Source: JARRLC01 sp050290865 (lineage in GTDB: Bacteria; Pseudomonadota; Alphaproteobacteria; Rhizobiales; Rhodomicrobiaceae). From it: 64,000 bases of DNA. Under the pieces are notes generated by a model. It was not told where the DNA came from. It saw only the letters and a program-made list of their open reading frames with translations, and did not search any database. This document shows positions 58,770-64,000 of this stretch, in pieces (position 1 is the stretch's first letter; each line of letters starts with the position of its first letter). The stretch lies in NCBI GenBank assembly GCA_050290865.1, contig JBNKIW010000004.1, positions 62,001 through 126,000 on the forward strand. The letters run 5' to 3'. A program made the translations under genes and the position numbers.

Positions 58770-61643
58770 CTATTCCGCCGCGGCAACCGGCGCAGCAATG
58801 CGCCGGGCGGCCTTGCCAGACGCCTCATAGTCCTGCTGATAGCCGGTCGGGCCGTTCGACGGGCTGACCTGCACCGCCGTCACCTTGTATTCCGGGCAAT
58901 TCGTTGCCCAGTCGGAGTTTTCGGTGGTGACGACGTTGGCCTGGGTATCCGGGTGGTGGAACGTCGTGTAGACGACACCCGGCGCCACGCGATCCGTCAC
59001 CGCTGCGCGCAGGCCCGTTGCGCCCGTGCGGCTCTCGATCTTCACCCAGTCGCCATCGCGGATGCTGCGCTGTTCGGCGTCGTGCGGGTGGATTTCGAGG
59101 ATATCCTCGGCGTGCCAAGCCATGTTCGGCGTACGCCGCGTCTGCGCGCCAACATTGTACTGGGACAGGATACGCCCGGTCGTCAGGATCAGCGGAAAGC
59201 GCGGGCCGGTGCGCTCGTCGGTGGGCACATATTCGGTGATCATGAATTTGCCCTTGCCGCGCTGGAAACCGCCCACATGCATGACCGGCGTGCCGTCGGG
59301 CGCTTTTTCGTTGCACGGCCATTGCACAGAGCCGTCGCGGTCGAGCTTCTCGTAGGTGACACCGGCGAAGGCCGGCGTCAGCCGCCCGATTTCGTCCATC
59401 ACCTGGCTCGGGTGCGTGTAGTCCCAGTTCAGGCCAAGCGCGCGCGCCAGCTCTTGCGTCACTTCCCAGTCGGCATAGCCGTTCTTCGGCGCCATCACGC
59501 GGCGCACGAGTTGGATGCGGCGTTCGGCGTTGGTGAAGGTGCCGTCCTTTTCGAGAAAGGTAGAACCGGGCAGGAAGACATGGGCGTAAGTGGCGGTCTC
59601 GTTGAGGAACAGATCCTGCACCACCACGCATTCCATGGCCTTGAGCGCCGCCGCGACGTGCGCGGTGTTCGGGTCGGACTGGAGGATGTCCTCGCCCTGG
59701 ATGTAGATGCCCCTGAACGCGCCTTCGACCGCGGCGTCGAGCATGTTCGGGATGCGCATCCCCGGCTCGGGATCGAGCTTGACGCCCCAGTCCGCCTCGA
59801 AGCTGGCGCGCACATCGTCGAGCGACAGGTGCCGGTAGCCGGGCAATTCGTGCGGGAACGAGCCCATATCGCAGGAGCCCTGCACGTTGTTCTGGCCGCG
59901 CAGGGGGTTCACGCCCACGCCCGGCCGCCCGATATTACCGGTGGCCATGGCGAGATTGGCGATGGCCATGACGGTGGTCGAACCCTGGCTGTGCTCGGTC
60001 ACGCCGAGGCCGTAGTAGATGGCGGCATTGCCACCGGTGGCATAGAGACGCGCGGCGCCGCGGATGGCCTGAGGGTCCACGCCCGTATATTTTTCGACCG
60101 CTTCCGGCGAGCGCGAGGCGTCGGCGACGAAGGCCGCCCAGGCGTTGAATGCATCCCCCTCGCAGCGTTCGCGCACGAAGGCTTCGTCAACCAGCCCCTC
60201 GGCGACGATGACATGGGCGAGCGCGGTAAGCACGGCCACATTGGTGCCCGGCGTCAGCGCAAGGTGATAATCCGCCACCACATGCGGCGACCGCACGAGA
60301 TCGGTACGGCGCGGGTCGACGACGATGAGCCGCGCACCCTCGCGCAGGCGCTTTTTCAGCCGGGAACCGAACACGGGGTGTGCATCGGTCGGGTTGGCGC
60401 CGATGATCAGAATGACGTCGGCATCCTCGACCGAGTCGAAGTCCTGCGTGCCCGCCGAAGTGCCGAAAGTGGTGGCGAGCCCGTAGCCGGTCGGCGCGTG
60501 GCAGACGCGCGCGCAGGTATCGACATTGTTCACGCCGAGCCCCTGGCGGATGAACTTCTGCACGAGATAGGTTTCCTCGTTCGTGCAGCGCGATGAGGTG
60601 ATGCCGCCCACGACGTTGCGGCCGTGTTGCGCCTGGAGGCGGCCGAACTCGGAGGCGACGCGGCCGACGGCTTCCTCCCAGGTCGTTTCGCGCCAGGGAT
60701 CGGTGATCTTCTCGCGCACCATCGGTTTGAGGATGCGGTCCGGATGCGTGGCGTAGCCCCAGGCGAAGCGCCCTTTCACGCAGGAATGGCCGTGATTGGC
60801 CTTGCCGTCCTTATACGGCACCATGCGCACGACGTCCTCGCCGCGCATTTCCGCCTTGAACGCGCAGCCCACACCGCAATAGGCGCACACCGTCACCGCG
60901 GAATGCTCGGGCTGGCCGGTCTCGATGACCGATTTCTCGGTGAGCGTGGCGGTCGGGCAGGCCTGGACGCAGGCACCGCAGGACACGCATTCCGATTGCA
61001 GGAACGGCTCGCTCATGCCGGGTGAGACGCGGGAGCCGAAGCCGCGCCCCGAGATCGTCAGCGCAAACGTGCCCTGCACCTCCTCGCAGGCGCGCACGCA
61101 GCGGCTGCACACGATGCATTTCGACGGGTCATAGGTGAAGTAGGGGTTCGACTCGTCCTTGGGCTTCCACAGAGAATTATCCCCCACGCGGCGGGGGGAT
61201 ACATGATTGGCGCCGGGCGCGTAGCGCACCCCGCGCAGGCCCACCGCGCCAGCCATATCCTGCAATTCGCAGTCGCCATTGGCGGCGCAGGTCAGGCAAT
61301 CGAGCGGGTGGTCGGAAATGTACAGCTCCATCACCCCCCGACGGATTGTCTTCAGACGCGGAGTCTGTGTGCGCACCGTCAGCCCCTCGGCGACGGGGGT
61401 CGTGCAGGACGAGGGCGTGCCGGGACGTCCGTCGATCTCGACGAGACACAGGCGGCAGGAGCCGAACGCTTTCACCATGTCCGTGGCGCAGAGCTTGGGG
61501 ATCTGGATCCCCGCCTCGGCCGCCGCGCGCATGATGGAGGTGCCTTCGGGCGCGCTCACTCTCATGCCGTCAATGGTGAGCGTGACCGCCTTCGCGGCGG
61601 TCGAAGCGGGCGTGCCGTAATCCGTTTCCTTGATGAGGGCCAT
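58770..61643 (-). CDS. fdsA: Formate dehydrogenase alpha (molybdenum) subunit
   Basis: This subunit oxidises formate to CO2. The 957-residue protein has an N-terminal NuoG-like part: a 2Fe-2S domain (CATDMVKAFGSCRLCLVEID), a His-ligated cluster region (HPLDCLTCAANGDC), two 4Fe-4S motifs (CIVCSRCVRACEE, CVSCGACVQACPT), then the bis-MGD oxidoreductase domain with CAYCGVGC as a further cluster site. The molybdenum ligand is cysteine, not selenocysteine, in TCARVCHAPTGYGLATTFG. GAGGAGA precedes ATG 61643. It lies between fdsB and fdsD. Confidence 0.97.
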   Translation of the reverse strand: MALIKETDYGTPASTAAKAVTLTIDGMRVSAPEGTSIMRAAAEAGIQIPKLCATDMVKAFGSCRLCLVEIDGRPGTPSSCTTPVAEGLTVRTQTPRLKTIRRGVMELYISDHPLDCLTCAANGDCELQDMAGAVGLRGVRYAPGANHVSPRRVGDNSLWKPKDESNPYFTYDPSKCIVCSRCVRACEEVQGTFALTISGRGFGSRVSPGMSEPFLQSECVSCGACVQACPTATLTEKSVIETGQPEHSAVTVCAYCGVGCAFKAEMRGEDVVRMVPYKDGKANHGHSCVKGRFAWGYATHPDRILKPMVREKITDPWRETTWEEAVGRVASEFGRLQAQHGRNVVGGITSSRCTNEETYLVQKFIRQGLGVNNVDTCARVCHAPTGYGLATTFGTSAGTQDFDSVEDADVILIIGANPTDAHPVFGSRLKKRLREGARLIVVDPRRTDLVRSPHVVADYHLALTPGTNVAVLTALAHVIVAEGLVDEAFVRERCEGDAFNAWAAFVADASRSPEAVEKYTGVDPQAIRGAARLYATGGNAAIYYGLGVTEHSQGSTTVMAIANLAMATGNIGRPGVGVNPLRGQNNVQGSCDMGSFPHELPGYRHLSLDDVRASFEADWGVKLDPEPGMRIPNMLDAAVEGAFRGIYIQGEDILQSDPNTAHVAAALKAMECVVVQDLFLNETATYAHVFLPGSTFLEKDGTFTNAERRIQLVRRVMAPKNGYADWEVTQELARALGLNWDYTHPSQVMDEIGRLTPAFAGVTYEKLDRDGSVQWPCNEKAPDGTPVMHVGGFQRGKGKFMITEYVPTDERTGPRFPLILTTGRILSQYNVGAQTRRTPNMAWHAEDILEIHPHDAEQRSIRDGDWVKIESRTGATGLRAAVTDRVAPGVVYTTFHHPDTQANVVTTENSDWATNCPEYKVTAVQVSPSNGPTGYQQDYEASGKAARRIAAPVAAAE

Positions 61644-61658
61644 GGGCCATCTCCTCAC

Positions 61659-63230
61659 TCAGCCGCGCGCGAAATCCTCGGGGAAGTGCGTGAGCGCGCT
61701 CATCACGGGATAGGGCGTGAACCCGCCCAGCGCACAGAGCGAACCGTATTTCATCGTGTCGCAGAGATCGGTCACCAGACCGAGACCCGCCTTCACATCC
61801 TCACCCGCGATGAGCCGGTCCATCGTCTCCATGCCGCGTGTCGAGCCGATACGGCAGGGCGTGCACTTGCCGCAGCTTTCGGCCGCACAGAATTCGAAGG
61901 CGAACCGCGCCTGCCGCGCCATGTCCACCCTGTCGTCGAACACCACGACGCCGCCATGGCCGATCAGCCCGCCCGCCGCCGCGAACGCCTCGTAGTCGAA
62001 CGCCGTGTCGAACAGCGCGCGCGGGAAATAGGCACCGAGCGGCCCGCCGACCTGCACGGCGCGCACCGGAAGCCCGGTCGCCGTGCCGCCGCCGATGTCG
62101 TCCACCAGGTCGCCCAGCGTCACGCCGAAAGCCGTCTCGAACAGCCCGCCGTGCCTGATATTGCCCGCAAGCTGAATGGGCATCGTCCCGCGCGAACGTC
62201 CCATACCGAAATCGGCATAAGCCTGCCAGCCCTCGGCCAGGATGAATGGCACCGCCGCCAGCGACAGGACGTTGTTGATGACCGTCGGCCGTCCGAACAA
62301 GCCTTCATGCACCGGCAGCGGCGGCTTGGCGCGCACGAGGCCGCGCTTGCCCTCGATGCTCTCCAGGAGCGCCGTTTCCTCGCCGCAGACATAGGAGCCC
62401 GCGCCCATGCGCAGCTCGATGTCGAAAGCGTGGGCCGAACCCGCGATCTTCGGACCAAGCAGCCCCGCCTCCCTCGCAAGACCGATGGCCGCGGTCAACG
62501 TAGCGGCGGCGTGCGGATATTCCGAACGGAGATAGATGAAGCCTTTCGTGGCGCCCGTGGCCAGCCCGGCGATAATCATACCCTCGATGAGGAGGAAGGG
62601 GTCACCCTCCATGATCATGCGGTCGGCGAAGGAGCCGCTGTCGCCCTCGTCGGCGTTGCAAACTATGTATTTCTGATGTCCTACCGCTTCGCTGCTTGAG
62701 GATGGAATATTGGGGCCTGGAGCGTCGTGAGCGCTTTTCCATTTGATGCCGGTGGGGAACCCAGCACCGCCACGCCCGCGAAGACCCGACCGCGTCACTT
62801 CGTCGAGGACGTTGGGAGCCGTGAGGGTCAGGGCGCGCTCCAGGCCCTTGGTGCCGCCGTGCGCCCGGTATGCGCTGAGCGACAGCGGGTCGATGACGCC
62901 GCAACGGGCGAAAGTCAGCCGCGTCTGGCGCTTGAAAAACGGAATTTGCTCGACCGGGCCGAGCGCCTTGGCATGGTCCACGGGCTTGCCCGCGAAAAGG
63001 CCGGCAGCGGCCAGCACATTCACATCGGCAGGTTCCAGCGGGCCGTAACCGTGGCGCACGCCGCCGATCTCCACCTCGACCAGCGGTTCCAGCCACATCA
63101 TGCCGCGCGATCCGGTGCGCACGATCTCGACATCGGCATCCACGGTCGCGGCCTGGATCGCGGCTGCCACCTTGTCGGCGCCAACAGCCAGCGCGGCCGC
63201 ATCACGAGGAATGAAGACGCGCGGGCTCAT
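61659..63230 (-). CDS. fdsB: Formate dehydrogenase beta (flavin) subunit
   Basis: FdsB passes electrons from FdsG and FdsA to NAD through FMN; it is a NuoF homologue, with an N-terminal thioredoxin-like extension. The 523-residue product from ATG 63230 has the nucleotide site SGLRGRGGAGFPTGIKWK and CNADEGDSG, FMN region MGAGSYVCGEETALLESIEG and the 4Fe-4S motif ESCGKCTPCRIGS. An extra ten or so residues (APGPNIPSSSSEAVGH) separate the KWK and KYIVCNADEGDSG blocks. The start overlaps the fdsG stop by four bases (ATGA). Confidence 0.95.
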   Translation of the reverse strand: MSPRVFIPRDAAALAVGADKVAAAIQAATVDADVEIVRTGSRGMMWLEPLVEVEIGGVRHGYGPLEPADVNVLAAAGLFAGKPVDHAKALGPVEQIPFFKRQTRLTFARCGVIDPLSLSAYRAHGGTKGLERALTLTAPNVLDEVTRSGLRGRGGAGFPTGIKWKSAHDAPGPNIPSSSSEAVGHQKYIVCNADEGDSGSFADRMIMEGDPFLLIEGMIIAGLATGATKGFIYLRSEYPHAAATLTAAIGLAREAGLLGPKIAGSAHAFDIELRMGAGSYVCGEETALLESIEGKRGLVRAKPPLPVHEGLFGRPTVINNVLSLAAVPFILAEGWQAYADFGMGRSRGTMPIQLAGNIRHGGLFETAFGVTLGDLVDDIGGGTATGLPVRAVQVGGPLGAYFPRALFDTAFDYEAFAAAGGLIGHGGVVVFDDRVDMARQARFAFEFCAAESCGKCTPCRIGSTRGMETMDRLIAGEDVKAGLGLVTDLCDTMKYGSLCALGGFTPYPVMSALTHFPEDFARG

Positions 63231-63700
63231 TCCTCCGCTCCCTTGATCAGGACGTCCAGCTTCGCCTCGTCCAGGCGGCCCGAGACGCGCCCATCCACCA
63301 TCGCAGACGGGGCACAGGCGCACAATCCCAGGCAGTAGACCGGCTCCAGGGTCACGGCGCTATCCTCCGTCGTCTCGCCACAGGCCACGCCCAGCCGCCG
63401 CTCGGCTTGCGCGACGAGGGCATCAGCCCCCATCGACTGGCACGCCTCGGCGCGGCAGATCTTCACCACGCGCTGGCCAACCGGCTTCTCGCGGAAATCG
63501 TGATAGAAGGTGACAACGCCATGAACCTCCGCCCGCGAAAGGTTCAACGCCTCGGCAACAAGCGGAACGGCAGCATCCGGAACATAGCCGAACACATCCT
63601 GCACCGCATGCAAGATGGGCAGCAGCGGGCCTTCCTTTCCGGCATGCTCCGCGATGAGCGCGCGCGCCCGATCCTCGCTCCAGGGCTCATTCCGGCCCAT
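63227..63700 (-). CDS. fdsG: Formate dehydrogenase gamma (2Fe-2S) subunit
   Basis: FdsG is a NuoE-like thioredoxin-fold protein carrying one 2Fe-2S cluster. The 157-residue product has HAVQDVFGYVPDAAVPLVAE, EVHGVVTFYHDFREKP, and the cluster cysteines in CRAEACQSMG and CLGLCACAPS. The start at ATG 63700 lies ten bases after GGGAGG; an upstream ATG (63718) would add six residues. It is the first gene of the operon, so the promoter should lie in the 230 bases upstream. Confidence 0.96.
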   Translation of the reverse strand: MGRNEPWSEDRARALIAEHAGKEGPLLPILHAVQDVFGYVPDAAVPLVAEALNLSRAEVHGVVTFYHDFREKPVGQRVVKICRAEACQSMGADALVAQAERRLGVACGETTEDSAVTLEPVYCLGLCACAPSAMVDGRVSGRLDEAKLDVLIKGAEE

Positions 63701-63751
63701 TCTTCGTTTTCCTCCCAATTCGTATCGTCCAGGACAACCCGCCGCAGGCCG

Positions 63752-63771
63752 GGAATCAATAGCGTGATTCC
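63752..63771. promoter_or_regulatory. Dyad in the fds control region
   Basis: GGAATCA and TGATTCC form a perfect 7-base dyad around a 6-base centre, 52 bases upstream of fdsG. Its T-N11-A-like form and place suit a LysR-type regulator such as FdsR, but no fdsR gene is adjacent on this side. Regulator assignment is inference. Confidence 0.35.
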
Positions 63772-63930
63772 GTGCGCCGATAGAGACATTCTATGATGGC
63801 AATCCGGCCCAGATGCAACCACCAGTCTCTATCCCCTTCAACGACGCGTCAGCCGGCCTTGCCAGATGCCTTCGCACTGGCTAAGTCTGGGTATGGAGTC
63901 GAAGTCGATTTTTGTGAGCTGTGATCCGCC

Positions 63931-64000
63931 ATGCCTTTGACGCGCAATGAACTTCTCGCTCACCTTGCTGCGCTCGGGATCGAGGCGGACACGGTCGACC
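63931..64000 (+). CDS. ProX/YbaK-type aminoacyl-tRNA deacylase (N-terminal fragment)
   Basis: Only the first 23 codons lie in the window. ATG 63931 opens MPLTRNELLAHLAALGIEAD, which matches the start of prolyl-tRNA editing proteins that clear misacylated Ala- or Cys-tRNA-Pro in trans. It is divergent from the formate dehydrogenase operon. The call rests on a short N-terminal match only. Confidence 0.6.
   Translation, partial: MPLTRNELLAHLAALGIEADTVD

Noticed and set aside
1..64000. CRISPR arrays, insertion sequences, prophage genes and tRNA genes
   Set aside because: No regularly spaced repeats, transposase or phage proteins, or tRNA cloverleaf with a GTTCRA loop were recognised by eye; a covariance search would be needed to exclude a divergent RNA gene.

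Overview
The window is chromosomal DNA from a GC-rich alphaproteobacterium, most likely of the Hyphomicrobiales (Rhizobiales) or a neighbouring order. The evidence is the gene order inside the ribosomal cluster (adk directly after secY, no infA or rpmJ, no rpsD beside rpoA), the rsmI-yraN-lipoprotein neighbourhood, the presence of DUF3422 and TIGR03808-type proteins, and an FdsGBAD-type NAD-linked formate dehydrogenase. No phage, plasmid, insertion sequence, CRISPR array, rRNA or tRNA gene was seen, so this is mainly a housekeeping region.

Positions 1-20915 are almost entirely one minus-strand expression superoperon. Read in the direction of transcription it runs rpsL, rpsG, fusA, tuf, rpsJ, rplC, rplD, rplW, rplB, rpsS, rplV, rpsC, rplP, rpmC, rpsQ, rplN, rplX, rplE, rpsN, rpsH, rplF, rplR, rpsE, rpmD, rplO, secY, adk, rpsM, rpsK, rpoA, rplQ. 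This joins the str, S10, spc and alpha operons without interruption. A Do-family periplasmic protease starts 12 bases after rplQ, and an IclR-type regulator runs off the left edge. rpoB and rpoC are not upstream of rpsL; a 507-base non-coding stretch is found there.

Positions 21400-29200 are a mixed accessory stretch. It holds an unrecognised two-helix membrane protein, a second trypsin-like protease with a Sel1-like tail, a Tat-exported beta-helix protein of the TIGR03808 type, the yraN/rsmI pair divergent from a periplasmic-binding-fold lipoprotein, and a DUF3422 membrane protein. Positions 29400-42700 carry metabolic and envelope genes: both subunits of methylmalonyl-CoA mutase, moaA, an EVE-domain protein, a stand-alone pilus-secretin N-terminal domain, a YeiH-type exporter, a sirtuin, alanine dehydrogenase with a divergent Lrp/AsnC regulator, a PCu(A)C copper chaperone, and a slipin/NfeD pair. 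Positions 42800-64000 carry a malic enzyme with a phosphotransacetylase-like tail, mutS, a broken GFA-family gene, moaE, a TAXI-type binding protein, thrS, an aspartate aminotransferase, a Tat-type metallophosphoesterase, a MepA-type endopeptidase, a CNNM/CorC protein, the formate dehydrogenase operon fdsG-fdsB-fdsA-fdsD, and the start of a ProX/YbaK-type deacylase.

Several genes fit together. moaA and moaE supply molybdopterin, which the FdsA subunit needs. Methylmalonyl-CoA mutase and the malic enzyme both connect C3 and C4 metabolism. MepA and the lipoprotein are linked to peptidoglycan metabolism. The least explained features are a composite palindromic repeat found in two distant intergenic regions (23617-23786 and 48649-48842), an in-frame stop early in a zinc-ligand-rich GFA gene directly behind mutS, and an in-frame insertion in FdsB just before its conserved nucleotide-site motif. 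I did not find a clearly new multi-gene system.
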